Assembly (NCBI RefSeq): GCF_900096965.1
Contig: NZ_FMYM01000011.1
Span: forward strand, 1 to 64,000
DNA from: Shouchella lonarensis
GTDB lineage: Bacteria > Bacillota > Bacilli > Bacillales > Bacillaceae_D
Length of the DNA stretch: 64,000 nucleotides
Direction: 5' to 3'
Shown: one piece after another, positions 25,131 to 35,387 of the stretch
Layout of the letters: each line of letters begins with the position of its first letter
How positions within the stretch are numbered: position 1 is the stretch's first letter
The notes under the pieces: model-generated
Databases searched by the model: none
What the model was told of the DNA's origin: nothing
Seen by the model: only the letters and a program-made list of their open reading frames with translations
Translations under genes and position numbers: made by a program

Positions 25131-27056
25131 CTATTTTTTGCTATCTTTGTTCTCATTTGAGGAAGGGTCAGTACTTTCTTCATCATCTTTGTTAGCATTT
25201 GCGTCATCTAAGAAACGTAACAAGTCACCGTACACAACTTTATCAGAATATGCTAGGTCATCCGTCGCCTTTGAAGAAACAGCTTCACAAGACGCAAGCT
25301 CCTTTTCTTCTCCTGTCGCTCGGTCATAGCAAGTTTCATTTGTAAATACCACTTCATCTGTTACAAAGCCACCGTTACGGAATATCATGTACGGGTCATA
25401 ATCTGGTGAGAAAAGATCAGATCCGAATTGGATATCACCTTTTGTATCAAAACCAAGTAGATGCATAATGGTCGGACGGAGATCAATTTGACCACTCACT
25501 GTATCAACCAATTTGCCTTCTTGACCAGGAATATGAATGAACAGTGGCACACGCTGTAATTGAACTGAATCATATGGCGTGATCTCGTCTTTTTCAAGGT
25601 ATTGCGCCATTGCACGATTATGGTTTGCTGAAATACCATAGTGGTCACCGTACATAATGAAAATGCTATCTTCATAGAGGCCAGCAGCTTTCACATCTTC
25701 GAAAAATTTCTCGAGTGCATAATCCATATAACGCACTGTTGTAAAATACTTGTTTAAAGTATTGCTAGTAGAGTCGAACTCATCAATGAATTTGTCTTCA
25801 TCATCAAGATCAAATGGAAAATGATTTGTTAGCGTAATAAGCTTCGTATAAAATGGCTTTCCTTGTGCTTGTAAATGAGGAATTGACTGCTCAAAGAATT
25901 CCTTATCTTTCATACCCCATTCACCAACCGAGTTTTCTTCTGTGACATTGTAGTCTGCAACATCGTAAAACTCATCATACCCAAGAGATTTATACATGAC
26001 ATCGCGATTCCAGAAGCTCCCATTATTCGCATGCATCACCGATGTCGTATACCCATGCTCGCCCAACACTTCAGGTGTAGCACGGTATTTATTGTCACCA
26101 TGAGTAAAGAAAACCGCCCCACTATCACGTCCGAACAAAGAGTTATCAACAATAAACTCAGAGTCTGATGTTTTCCCTTGTTCTGTTTGATGGTAAAAAT
26201 TCTCGAAGTAATAACTTTCATCTTTCAAGCTGTTCAAAAACGGTGTGATTTCTTGACCATATACATCATTATCAATGACAAACGACTGAAGGGATTCCAT
26301 CGAAATGACGAACACATTCTTATCTTTTGCAATGCCGAACATGTCCGGATCTGGCGCTTTATAATTTGCATCCGTATAATTTTTCACTTCAACAATATCA
26401 GAACTATCAGCAAGCACGCGCTGTGTACTTGTCTGCATTTGCAAGTACATGTCGTACACATGATAATTAAACAAACCAATATTTTTCACAAGCATTTGGC
26501 GGTCAAATGAGCGTGTTAATAATTGTGGACGTTCTGCTTGCGCAATCGTCAAGTTCCCCATAAATAACAAAACAGCTAACGCATAAATCATCGCCGTTTC
26601 TCGCTTTAAGCGTCCAACAACAGGAACTTTTTTACGCAAAACAAGGAAGAACAACACAGCGACATCAATGAATAATAAGCAATCCCAGATGCTCATTAAC
26701 TCCAACACACTACTGGACAAGTTTTGGGCGTTTTTTCCCTGTAATAAAATTGGCCACGTCACAAAATCATTGTAAAAACGGAAAAACAATAGATTGAAAT
26801 ACAAAACGAGAGTTCCCACTAAAGAGAGCACAACAACCATCGTATTCCTCATTTGATTCTTAAACAATAAACTAATCCCTAAAAGTAAAATCCCTGAACT
26901 CATTGGATTAATAAGCAATAAAAATTCCTGCAACATCTTATCTGTAGGGATCATGAATGCCACTTTATACAGCACATACGTTTTAACTGACAACAACAAC
27001 ACTGCTAACCAAAAGAACTTTAGCCGTCTAAAACCAGCTTTAACATTGGCTACCAT
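25131..27056 (-). CDS. ltaS: Lipoteichoic acid synthase-type sulfatase-fold enzyme
   Basis: A 641-aa LtaS-family protein: five N-terminal membrane segments (to about residue 170), then an extracellular alkaline-phosphatase/sulfatase domain. The metal ligand Glu lies in SMESLQSF (about 254) and the nucleophile Thr in QGKTSDSE (about 296); YGDHYGIS carries metal ligands. It polymerises glycerol-phosphate from phosphatidylglycerol into lipoteichoic acid. AGGGG favours ATG 27056. The C-terminal tail is acidic and low complexity. Paralogues (YfnI, YqgS) exist in Bacillus, so the specific one is not certain. Confidence 0.9.
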   Translation of the reverse strand: MVANVKAGFRRLKFFWLAVLLLSVKTYVLYKVAFMIPTDKMLQEFLLLINPMSSGILLLGISLLFKNQMRNTMVVVLSLVGTLVLYFNLLFFRFYNDFVTWPILLQGKNAQNLSSSVLELMSIWDCLLFIDVAVLFFLVLRKKVPVVGRLKRETAMIYALAVLLFMGNLTIAQAERPQLLTRSFDRQMLVKNIGLFNYHVYDMYLQMQTSTQRVLADSSDIVEVKNYTDANYKAPDPDMFGIAKDKNVFVISMESLQSFVIDNDVYGQEITPFLNSLKDESYYFENFYHQTEQGKTSDSEFIVDNSLFGRDSGAVFFTHGDNKYRATPEVLGEHGYTTSVMHANNGSFWNRDVMYKSLGYDEFYDVADYNVTEENSVGEWGMKDKEFFEQSIPHLQAQGKPFYTKLITLTNHFPFDLDDEDKFIDEFDSTSNTLNKYFTTVRYMDYALEKFFEDVKAAGLYEDSIFIMYGDHYGISANHNRAMAQYLEKDEITPYDSVQLQRVPLFIHIPGQEGKLVDTVSGQIDLRPTIMHLLGFDTKGDIQFGSDLFSPDYDPYMIFRNGGFVTDEVVFTNETCYDRATGEEKELASCEAVSSKATDDLAYSDKVVYGDLLRFLDDANANKDDEESTDPSSNENKDSKK

Positions 27057-27292
27057 CACACTATCCCCTCTCTTTTTTACATTTCTAATACGGGTCTTCT
27101 AGTATTTATCTACGAAGTTTACAATCACTGAGTCTATAGAATGTTCTTTTAGGATTATCACCAAATCCTTCATTCTCCTCATATCGCACTTATGGGCAAT
27201 ACGCACCGTCTTTGCTTTACATGACAGGTTACAAAGATATAGTTTAACAGAAAACCAGACGTTTGAAAAGTATTACAGAGGAATTACTTTTT

Positions 27293-28072
27293 TTACATCT
27301 TCTTTACGTTTTCGAAATATTCCTCTAACGTATAGTCATACGCCACCAAATCAGCCGCAACTTTTTTGCCAACGTAGCGCAAATGCCACGGCTCATACTG
27401 ATAACCTGTAATCTCTTCTTTTCCTTTTGGATACCGAATAACAAAGCCATATTGGTGCGCCTTTTCTGCAACCCATATGCCCTCTGACGTTAAGCCAAAT
27501 TCTTCTGTTAATGCATCCGTCGCGACATCCATCGCCAAACCGGTTTGATGTTCACTATGACCTGGCATTGCCACAAGTTCTTGGTCTTTACCTTGATTTT
27601 CAACTGCCTGGTTGTACAACATTTGTTGACGAGAAAACGGTCTAAAACCAGAGACGGCATACAATTGATACCCTTCTTCTTCCGCTGCGGCAAATAACTG
27701 TTCTAACGCTTTTGCCGCTTCCTCACGTAGCATGTTACGCTCATCTGTTGTCTCATACATAAACGGAACATCGACTTCAACGAGATCCTCCGGACGGTAT
27801 TCATCAGGCAATCGCGCTTCTTGATTTACTTTTACTGCAATATTGTCTGGATTTGTAATGATACGTTCTCCGTTCACTTCCTCTATTTCATTAAAAAAAG
27901 CCGCTGCAAGTGTCAGTTCATCTTCTTTGTCTTTGTCTTTTTCTGTCACTTCGGTTGTCGTCGGCTGTTTTTTGTTCACTTCTTCACTGTTCTGTGGTGC
28001 GTCCTTCATTCCGCAAGACGATAAAAGGATCACACTCGCCAAGCTTATCAATATCATTTTTTTCACTTTCAA
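27293..28072 (-). CDS. D-alanyl-D-alanine carboxypeptidase, VanY/LdcB-like lipoprotein
   Basis: A 259-aa lipoprotein (lipobox LSSC, Cys20) with an acidic linker and an M15B peptidase domain. Zinc and catalytic motifs are the GHSEHQTGLAMDV His/Asp segment and EPWHLRYVG. Such enzymes trim the terminal D-Ala from peptidoglycan stem peptides (B. subtilis YodJ, pneumococcal LdcB). Monocistronic, 200 bp downstream of the ltaS 5' end on the same strand. Confidence 0.88.
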   Translation of the reverse strand: MKVKKMILISLASVILLSSCGMKDAPQNSEEVNKKQPTTTEVTEKDKDKEDELTLAAAFFNEIEEVNGERIITNPDNIAVKVNQEARLPDEYRPEDLVEVDVPFMYETTDERNMLREEAAKALEQLFAAAEEEGYQLYAVSGFRPFSRQQMLYNQAVENQGKDQELVAMPGHSEHQTGLAMDVATDALTEEFGLTSEGIWVAEKAHQYGFVIRYPKGKEEITGYQYEPWHLRYVGKKVAADLVAYDYTLEEYFENVKKM

Positions 28073-28247
28073 TCACCTGACTTCTGTATTATACTATTGA
28101 CACACTATATCATAAATCATTTACGCTGCCTATCCTTTTTCTATGTAAAATTATGTATGCGTTCAAGACGATCCTTTTCCTGAAGAAAAAGAACTGTCAC
28201 CGTAAACTAAACGATGACAATCCATTTGTATTGAGAGGATGTTTTTT

Positions 28248-28751
28248 ATGTACAAGCAAACCTTATGCTTCATCCGACACAATGACCACATTTTAATGCT
28301 TAACCGCAACAATGCCCCGTTACAAGGCTTATGGACTGGGGTTGGTGGTAAAATGAACGTCAACGAATCACCTCTTGATTGCATTGTTCGTGAAATTGAA
28401 GAAGAAACAACACTCGTGATCGATAAAGAGATGATCCAGGAAAAAGGGGTTGTGACATGGGAAGAAACCAGCGGTGCGTTTAAACCAGATGGGATGTTTG
28501 TGTTCGTCGCCAAGATTACGCAACGCACCATCCAAACACCACTCGCCACCGAGGAAGGGCTCCTAGATTGGAAACCGATTTCATGGTTACTCAACCCACA
28601 AAATGAAGGCATTGACATCATTGGACGGCGCTTTTTACCGATCGTCTTGTTCGATCAAAAGCCATATCACCACCAAGCAATCTTTACCGATGATACGTTT
28701 ACAGCCTTTCATACACACCCATTTCATCCATCTATGACTTCCTCATCGTGA
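28248..28751 (+). CDS. NUDIX hydrolase (MutT-like)
   Basis: A 167-aa Nudix protein with box GGKMNVNESPLDCIVREIEEE followed by TTL where the consensus has xG-hydrophobic; the catalytic REIEEE core is kept. Resembles 8-oxo-dGTP diphosphatase-type members. AGAGG supports ATG 28248. Its 3' end overlaps the convergent LD-carboxypeptidase gene by 9 bp. The C-terminal extension is His/Thr-rich. Confidence 0.83.
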   Translation: MYKQTLCFIRHNDHILMLNRNNAPLQGLWTGVGGKMNVNESPLDCIVREIEEETTLVIDKEMIQEKGVVTWEETSGAFKPDGMFVFVAKITQRTIQTPLATEEGLLDWKPISWLLNPQNEGIDIIGRRFLPIVLFDQKPYHHQAIFTDDTFTAFHTHPFHPSMTSSS

Positions 28752-29681
28752 CAGACAAACACCCGCTTCAACGAGCAATAACTTTTTATTTGTATCTAGG
28801 TGGGCCGTTGCGCCGTAAGGAACAGCATGTACGGGCATACAGTGCCCGATCTGCGCATGCTTGAGCGCCGGCTTTCCACTTCCTAAAATATATTCATCCA
28901 ATACTGTTGCCAAGGAGCGAGAACCGTGTGGATCCTTGGCATCACAATGTCGAAAGCTCCCAAGTACAATTGCAACAGCATCATGAAGCTTCCCTGCTAA
29001 TCTTAGTTGATTGAGCATCCGATCAATTCGGTAAGGTTCTTCACCGATCTCCTCAAGAAATAAAATTGCACCTGTTGTATCTATTTCATAAGGTGTGCCA
29101 AGCAAACTTACGAGCAACGTCAAATTCCCACCGATCAATTTGCCACTTACCTCACCACCAATCATTGTCTCAAGCGGCCCACTTTCTTCATCAATGCGCA
29201 TCACTTGCGGTTGTAATATTTGTTTTAAACCTTTGTACGTCACCTGTGGCAATGGTTCGATGTGTAAGTCGCTCGCAAGCATCGGACCATGAAACGTCAC
29301 CAGTCCCGTCTGTTGATGCAGCGCGACATGTAAACACGTCACATCACTATATCCCCAAAAAACCTTTGGATTACGAGCAATCATCTCATAATCAAGCTTA
29401 TCAACAATACGAGGCGTCCCGTATCCGCCACGCGCACAAAAAATGCCCCGAATATTAGGATCATAAAACATTTCCTCTATATCTTGCAACCGCTCCTCAT
29501 CACTGCCTGCCAAGTAACCATCTTGCTTCCCTAAAGACCGGGAAAACACCACTTCCAATCCAAATCGCTCATAAATCTGTTTTCCACGCACAACCTTAGT
29601 CATATTAGGGGGACCGGCTGGTGCGATCACAGCTATTTTGTCACCCCGTTTCAAGGCGCGTGGCTTTACAATTTTCTTCAT
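28743..29681 (-). CDS. LD-carboxypeptidase (S66 family)
   Basis: A 312-aa S66 serine peptidase (LdcA/MccF/YkfA type). The nucleophile Ser is in FWGYSDVTCLH and the conserved ARGGYGTPR loop is present; the Glu/His partners are expected in the C-terminal half (LFLEEIGEEPYRIDRML, ...). It cleaves the L-Lys/DAP-D-Ala bond of muropeptides during wall recycling. I start at MKKIVKPRALKRGD, since a purine-rich GAGGGGGG precedes it. Confidence 0.88.
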   Translation of the reverse strand: MKKIVKPRALKRGDKIAVIAPAGPPNMTKVVRGKQIYERFGLEVVFSRSLGKQDGYLAGSDEERLQDIEEMFYDPNIRGIFCARGGYGTPRIVDKLDYEMIARNPKVFWGYSDVTCLHVALHQQTGLVTFHGPMLASDLHIEPLPQVTYKGLKQILQPQVMRIDEESGPLETMIGGEVSGKLIGGNLTLLVSLLGTPYEIDTTGAILFLEEIGEEPYRIDRMLNQLRLAGKLHDAVAIVLGSFRHCDAKDPHGSRSLATVLDEYILGSGKPALKHAQIGHCMPVHAVPYGATAHLDTNKKLLLVEAGVCLSR

Positions 29682-29771
29682 AAATATCTTTAACCCCCCT
29701 CGCAAACAAAGCTGTTTACTTATTTTTATGATTTCGAGAGGAAGTTAGACACGGGTAAAAGCAATAAACAC

Positions 29772-29798
29772 AAAAAAGACGCAGGATATCCTACGTCT
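29772..29798 (-). terminator. Terminator of ald
   Basis: AGACGTAGGATATCCTGCGTCT hairpin followed by TTTTTT on the minus strand, 16 bp past the ald stop. Confidence 0.8.
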
Positions 29799-29813
29799 CA
29801 TTACATCTTTTCT

Positions 29814-30935
29814 TCACAACGACGCTAGTGCCACTTCTACATCACTGTACTCATAACCTAAATCACGAGCAACCGCTTCATATGTCACTTTTGAACCGGC
29901 AATATTTAGCCCTTTTGCTAAAGAAGGATTTTGCTGCAAGGCAGCTTTAACCCCTTTGTCTGCAATTTGCTTCGCATACGGGATCGTCACATTTGTTAGT
30001 GCGATTGTTGACGTGCGTGGCACTGCACCAGGCATATTTGCCACCGCATAGTGGATGACATCATGTTTTGTATACGTTGGCGCATCATGTGTCGTTACGG
30101 CATCTGCTGTTTCAATAATGCCACCTTGATCAACGGCCACATCCACCACAACGCTTCCAGGGCTCATGCTTTTAATCATCGCTTCAGTCACAAGTTTTGG
30201 TGCCCTCGCTCCTGGGATGAGTACCGCACCGATGACCAAGTCTGCTTCCGCCACAGCAGTCGCAATGTTTAATGGGTTTGACATCATCGTTTGCATGTCT
30301 GTCCCAAATTGATCGTCTAATTGTCGCAAACGATCGGCGTTCACATCAAGTAACGTAACATCTGCTCCTAGACCAATCGCCATCTTTGCTGCATTGGTTC
30401 CAACAACACCGCCCCCAATGACTGTGACCTTCCCACGTTTCACGCCTGGCACACCTGATAGGAGTACACCTTTCCCACCATGCGTCTTCTCCAAGAACTG
30501 GGCACCAATTTGTGTTGCCATCCGTCCCGCCACTTCACTCATTGGTGTCAACAATGGCAGTGCGCGGTTAACCTCAACTGTTTCATAAGCAATGGCAGTG
30601 ACTCCTGATTCCACAAGTGCTTTCGTTAAATTTGCTTCGGCTGCTAGGTGTAAATACGTAAATAAAATTAAGCCCGGGCGAAAATAACCATATTCCGCAG
30701 CTAGTGGCTCTTTTACTTTCATGATCATATCGGATGTTGCCCATACATCTGCTACATTGTCTACAATGACGGCTCCTGCTTCTTTATATTCAGCGTTTGA
30801 AAAGCCGCTACCAACACCAGCTTCAGTCTCGATCATGACTTGGTGACCGCTTTCAATCAGTGAGACGACGCCTGCAGGTGTCATCGCGACCCGATTTTCA
30901 TAGCTTTTTATTTCTTTTGGAATTCCAATAATCAT
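29814..30935 (-). CDS. ald: Alanine dehydrogenase
   Basis: A 373-aa NAD-dependent L-alanine dehydrogenase. Starts [10 protein letters not shown], pyruvate/substrate residues in NRVAMTPAG and the K of VKEPL, Rossmann loop [13 protein letters not shown] at about 172. It interconverts L-alanine and pyruvate plus ammonia, used for growth on alanine and for normal sporulation. GGAGG fixes ATG 30935. Next gene upstream is the AdeR-type regulator on the same strand. Confidence 0.96.
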   Translation of the reverse strand: MIIGIPKEIKSYENRVAMTPAGVVSLIESGHQVMIETEAGVGSGFSNAEYKEAGAVIVDNVADVWATSDMIMKVKEPLAAEYGYFRPGLILFTYLHLAAEANLTKALVESGVTAIAYETVEVNRALPLLTPMSEVAGRMATQIGAQFLEKTHGGKGVLLSGVPGVKRGKVTVIGGGVVGTNAAKMAIGLGADVTLLDVNADRLRQLDDQFGTDMQTMMSNPLNIATAVAEADLVIGAVLIPGARAPKLVTEAMIKSMSPGSVVVDVAVDQGGIIETADAVTTHDAPTYTKHDVIHYAVANMPGAVPRTSTIALTNVTIPYAKQIADKGVKAALQQNPSLAKGLNIAGSKVTYEAVARDLGYEYSDVEVALASL

Positions 30936-31023
30936 GCCATTTCCTCCTGATGAAATCACTTTTCTACAGTATATAATCTGATCATCGTTTTTTCTTTAGG
31001 TGGACACGCCAAACTACGGGGTA

Positions 31024-32241
31024 TCATTTGTGTGTTTTCCACAAATGCAGCCAAGATTGTTGATGTAAGTCTAGTAATAGACCGCTTCTCTCTAATGAAG
31101 ACTTTAATTGCACATCCGTCAATTCGCTAATACGCTTTAAACGGTATTGTAGTGAATTTGGATGAATATGCAGCTTTTCTGCTGTTCTCATCATGTGCCC
31201 GCCCTCTTGCACATAGATCGCGAGTGTCGGTAGTAAACTTGTATGATGGACATGGTCATACGCTAACAAAATAGACAATGCCGGGTGACAGTCGCTCGCA
31301 CGTGACTCTTCTTCATATGCCGGAATATAACGTAATGGCCCTGACTCATAGTAAAATATTGCTGTCTCCAACTGTTTTGTAAACCGTTCTTTTAACAAAA
31401 GGAGCCGCAGCGCTTGTTCATACGAGCGTGACAACCCCGCACCCATATCAGTCGGGTTTCCGCAAGCATAAACGCATGACACTGAAACAGCTTTTACTAA
31501 AATAGTGACTTCCTCTATTACATCCTGTCCTAGAACAAGGATGATCATACGCGCGCCATCAACAATAGAAAGAAACCTTTTTTCCGTTAATAAACGTTGA
31601 AAATGAACGGATTTCGTTTCTTCTATCGCATCTAAAATAAGCACACAGCCACGAATACCTTCTCTGTGCAATTCAGGAGGAATATCACTTTCAGAGAAGG
31701 TACCGGTTAATAATCGCCATAACCTTTCCATATCACTACTGTTCTGTCCGGCACGCCCCTCTTTTTGTAATAAAGTAGACGCTTTCGTCGCGACTCTTTT
31801 CAACCACTGCTTTTCATCAAGCGTGAGTGAACGCCTAGTCTCAGAAACCCAAATGTAGCCAATAACCGAACCCTTTTGATTGCGAATCGACAATGCTACA
31901 CGTGGACCTAAGCCTACATCTTGCATATTTTGAATGGCAACCGGCTCCGAAGAGGCATGAAGTGCCTCCATAATTCCTTCTTTCCAAAAACGTTGAATTA
32001 AATGGTCCGGCACTTTCCGTGAGATAATGGTTGAAATTCTCGCAGCATCTGCCCCCTCTCCATGTTGCGAATATGCCACTAGTTCATGATTTAAATTTTC
32101 AATCGTTACCGGACAGGAAAGTACGTCTGCTAGCTGACTTGCAAACTCATCCAGTGATAAAAATGCCTGATGTAAAAAGTGCTTATATGCACTTGGCATA
32201 CGCTCACCAACTTCTTCTAAAAATATATGTGTCTTGTTCAA
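31024..32241 (-). CDS. adeR: PucR-family regulator, AdeR-like
   Basis: A 405-aa regulator with a GAF-like N-terminal sensor half and a C-terminal PucR helix-turn-helix (GGHMMRTAEKLHIHPNSLQ). Its place just upstream of ald matches B. subtilis AdeR, which activates ald in response to L-alanine. TTG start at 32241 gives the usual length; ATG 32199 with GGTGAG is an alternative. Function inferred from synteny. Confidence 0.85.
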   Translation of the reverse strand: MNKTHIFLEEVGERMPSAYKHFLHQAFLSLDEFASQLADVLSCPVTIENLNHELVAYSQHGEGADAARISTIISRKVPDHLIQRFWKEGIMEALHASSEPVAIQNMQDVGLGPRVALSIRNQKGSVIGYIWVSETRRSLTLDEKQWLKRVATKASTLLQKEGRAGQNSSDMERLWRLLTGTFSESDIPPELHREGIRGCVLILDAIEETKSVHFQRLLTEKRFLSIVDGARMIILVLGQDVIEEVTILVKAVSVSCVYACGNPTDMGAGLSRSYEQALRLLLLKERFTKQLETAIFYYESGPLRYIPAYEEESRASDCHPALSILLAYDHVHHTSLLPTLAIYVQEGGHMMRTAEKLHIHPNSLQYRLKRISELTDVQLKSSLERSGLLLDLHQQSWLHLWKTHK

Positions 32242-32311
32242 ACATCAACAATCGTTAGTTCTTCTAAGTATAACAAGAGAAGACGGGAATCAAAACCTTC
32301 ACATGTGCGTA

Positions 32312-33133
32312 TTAGTTTCCTGTTTCAATTGGATACCCAACGTGTGTGATCCAATCACTCCAACTACCCGCATACAACTTCACGTATTTAAATCCCGCTC
32401 GCTTCAATGCCATGACGTTTGTGCAAGCAGAGATCCCAGACGCACAATAAACAACAATGTCATGATCTTTTGGGAGCACGGAAAAATGTTGTTTTAATTC
32501 TTCCTCATTTTTCCATGAACCATCCTCACGCAGCACACCTTTCCAGAAATAATTTTTTGCACCTGGAATGTGTCCCGATTTTGCGTCACGTGTTTCATGC
32601 TCACCACGAAAACGCTCGGGTGCACGTGCATCAATTAACGTTGTTTTTGGATCATTCACACGTGCGTATACTTCCGAAGCAGAAAGCAACATATCCGCAC
32701 GTACGCGCGGTACAAATATTGTTTTCTTCGCTCGCGAAACCTCAGACGTCGTTTCATACCCAAGCGTACACCAACGTGAAAAACCACCCTCTAATACCAT
32801 CACTTGCTTATGTCCCAAATAATAGAGCATCCACCACGCTCGCGCCGCCATCATCCCACCACTTTGGTCATACACAACGACAGGCATGTCATGTGAGACA
32901 CCTTTTTCTTGAAACAACTGAGTCATCTTTTTAACAGAGGGCAGCGGATAGCGCCCTCCCTCTTTTTTCGTCTTATCGGCCAGCTCAGTCGCCATATTCA
33001 CAAACTGCGCATGCGGAATATGGGCGTCTTCATACAGTTTTTGTCCCGCATCTACGTCCTCTAGTGTATGTCGCACATCTAAAATTAAAAACGATCTTTC
33101 GTTACGCACAAGCTCCTTTGCGGAAATGAACAT
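32312..33133 (-). CDS. Sulfurtransferase (tandem rhodanese domains)
   Basis: A 273-aa two-domain thiosulfate/3-mercaptopyruvate sulfurtransferase. The N-terminal rhodanese domain is inactive. The C-terminal domain has the catalytic Cys in YCASGISACTNVMAL, close to the CGSGVTA loop of mercaptopyruvate sulfurtransferases. AAGGAGAG supports ATG 33133 (MFISAKELV). Monocistronic; divergent from the amino-acid permease. Confidence 0.9.
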   Translation of the reverse strand: MFISAKELVRNERSFLILDVRHTLEDVDAGQKLYEDAHIPHAQFVNMATELADKTKKEGGRYPLPSVKKMTQLFQEKGVSHDMPVVVYDQSGGMMAARAWWMLYYLGHKQVMVLEGGFSRWCTLGYETTSEVSRAKKTIFVPRVRADMLLSASEVYARVNDPKTTLIDARAPERFRGEHETRDAKSGHIPGAKNYFWKGVLREDGSWKNEEELKQHFSVLPKDHDIVVYCASGISACTNVMALKRAGFKYVKLYAGSWSDWITHVGYPIETGN

Positions 33134-33244
33134 ATTGGTTTCTCTCCTTTTTTCATTTCTTTCATACATTATTCTCCTTCACTGTTGCACTTCCTGCCAT
33201 AACAATTTACAATAAGGTGGACATTTTTTTAGGGGGTGGTTCCT

Positions 33245-34579
33245 TTGGAGAAGGAACAACAGTTACGGCGTACGCTTACGCTGGTACCGTTACTCGTCAT
33301 CGGTCTCGCTTATATGGACCCATTAGTTGTGTTTGACTCATATGGTATTGTTGCGCAATTAACAAAAGGACATGTTGCCGCTGCATATTTATTTACCATT
33401 GTCGCTTTGCTTCTCACAGCTTATAGTTACGGGAAAATGGTCCAAGCTTATCCGAAAGCGGGCTCAGCGTATACGTATGCTTACCATAGTCTCCATCCAC
33501 ACGTCGGATTTGTTGCCGGATGGACTTTACTACTCGATTATTTGTTTTTACCGATGGTCAACTTTGCCATCGGAATGGCTTATTTATCAGCTGCTTTTCC
33601 AGATGTTTCTCCATTCGTCTGGGTACTCATTTTAGCGATCAGCATTACAACCATCAACGCCTTCGGTATTCAATTAACCGCAAATATTACATCTTTGTTG
33701 GTCACTTTTCAAATCATTGTCGCTTGCGTTTTCGCCTATTTCATGGTCGTCGGTCTACAAAACGGGCTCGGTACAGGTGAACTACTTTCTCCATTACCAT
33801 TTTTTAGCCCTTCCTTTGAATTCACCACTGTCTTTACTGGCGCATCAATCCTTTGCTTTTCTTTTCTTGGCTTTGATGCCGTATCTACTTTATCTGAGGA
33901 GACGAAAAATCCAGAGAAAACCGTCCCCCGTGCCATTATGCTCGTTGTCCTCGTTGGCGGTGTTCTTTTTGTCAGTATTTCTTATCTCATGCAACAAGTG
34001 TATCCGCATTTCCAGCAGTTCCAATCGGCCGACTCGGCTTCATTAGAGATTGCGCTGTATGCTGGCGGTGCTTTCTTACACGCATTCTTTCTCGCTGGAA
34101 CAATGGTAGCTGTTGTTTCCTCCTCACTGTCATCACACGCAAGTGCTGCGCGCATTTTGTTTGCAATGGGAAGAGACAATGCATTACCGAAGCGATTTTT
34201 TGGCTATGTGCATCCACGTTTGAAAACACCGCTATTCAATGTATTGTTAATCGGGGTTATTTCTTTAACAGCCGCTTTTGGAGAACTAGAAATCATTTAC
34301 TCCTTTATTAGCTTCGGGGCACTCATTGGATTCACTAGTGTAAATGCGTCCGTCATTGGTCATTACTTTATTCGCGAGCGAAAACGTTCACTACTTGACA
34401 TGATCCGTTTCTTATTCATTCCGTCTCTAGGAGCATCCTTTTGCTTATGGTTGTTAGCGAGCATAGATCAACATGCCCTCTTCATCGGCTCTACTTGGCT
34501 CACGCTCGGACTCATCTACTATATTTTCCGACGTCGGCACAATCCAGACTTTTCTTTTCACATTAGAGATAAAGAGTGA
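33245..34579 (+). CDS. APC-family amino acid permease
   Basis: A 444-aa transporter with twelve membrane segments, of the APC superfamily (PuuP/YveA-like). N-terminal signature GLAYMDPLVVFDSYG and the FLGFDAVSTLSEETKNPEKTVPRAI segment after TM6 are typical. The start is most likely TTG 33245 after AGGGGGTGG; GTG 33236 is also open. Substrate not identifiable. Confidence 0.9.
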   Translation: MEKEQQLRRTLTLVPLLVIGLAYMDPLVVFDSYGIVAQLTKGHVAAAYLFTIVALLLTAYSYGKMVQAYPKAGSAYTYAYHSLHPHVGFVAGWTLLLDYLFLPMVNFAIGMAYLSAAFPDVSPFVWVLILAISITTINAFGIQLTANITSLLVTFQIIVACVFAYFMVVGLQNGLGTGELLSPLPFFSPSFEFTTVFTGASILCFSFLGFDAVSTLSEETKNPEKTVPRAIMLVVLVGGVLFVSISYLMQQVYPHFQQFQSADSASLEIALYAGGAFLHAFFLAGTMVAVVSSSLSSHASAARILFAMGRDNALPKRFFGYVHPRLKTPLFNVLLIGVISLTAAFGELEIIYSFISFGALIGFTSVNASVIGHYFIRERKRSLLDMIRFLFIPSLGASFCLWLLASIDQHALFIGSTWLTLGLIYYIFRRRHNPDFSFHIRDKE

Positions 34580-34584
34580 TGAAT

Positions 34585-34620
34585 GAACACCTTTCCTTGT
34601 TATGCGCGGAAAAGGTGTTC
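34585..34620 (+). terminator. Terminator of the permease gene
   Basis: GAACACCTTTCC / GGAAAAGGTGTTC stem with one bulge, just after the permease stop. Few T residues follow. Confidence 0.6.
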
Positions 34621-34710
34621 AACTTCCTCATTTATCCAAATGTGAGCACGGCATCGACATAACCACCTTTACACATTAAAATAGGAGGAACATGAGAGGG
34701 AGACATACAG

Positions 34711-35295
34711 ATGCATCGAATAACAAAACGTTTACTTATTGCGTTTGCGCTCGGCTCTATCGCATTTTTTGTCTGGAAAGAACGGGCACAACTATATGCG
34801 ATGACACACACTTTATTTTCACTGCAAACAACAGCCGATGATCCACAGTTAAAAGAAATTGCCGTACTTGATGAACTTCATGCAACCGTTGCAGAAAAAA
34901 CCGAACAGCTCATCACAGCTGCCAAAGAGATTCATATAGACATTGTCATTACAGATGGTTACCGCACACACGAAAAGCAAGATGAACTGTATCATCAAGG
35001 ACGTCAAACAGGGGGCAACATCGTGACCCATGCAAAAGGGGGGCAATCGTACCATAATTATGGCCTTGCTGTTGACTTTGCCTTACTTGATCAAAACGAG
35101 ACGATCATTTGGGACACTACTTATGACGGAAACAACAACGGGGAACCTGATTGGTTTGAAGTGGCTGCACTCGCAAAAGAACTGGGCTTCGAGTGGGGCG
35201 GCGATTGGCATGGCTTCAAAGATTATCCTCATCTACAAATGACCTTTGGTTATACAATCAATGAACTCATACATGCGAGCAACGCCTCGGAGTAA
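34711..35295 (+). CDS. Peptidoglycan endopeptidase, CwlK/M15C-like
   Basis: A 194-aa exported or membrane-anchored peptidase. N-terminal membrane helix (LLIAFALGSIAFFVW), then an M15 fold with VITDGYRTHEKQDELY, the zinc-site SYHNYGLAVDFA (His and Asp) and DYPHLQM. Closest in layout to B. subtilis CwlK (L-alanoyl-D-glutamate endopeptidase). GAGGGAG precedes ATG. Confidence 0.87.
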   Translation: MHRITKRLLIAFALGSIAFFVWKERAQLYAMTHTLFSLQTTADDPQLKEIAVLDELHATVAEKTEQLITAAKEIHIDIVITDGYRTHEKQDELYHQGRQTGGNIVTHAKGGQSYHNYGLAVDFALLDQNETIIWDTTYDGNNNGEPDWFEVAALAKELGFEWGGDWHGFKDYPHLQMTFGYTINELIHASNASE

Positions 35296-35387
35296 TGCAC
35301 GCTTTTTTTCATACTTTTTGCAGGAAATATTGCCTTCGATGTCGAATAGGTTGAATTAACGTATTTTACAAAGTAGGCTGGTGGACC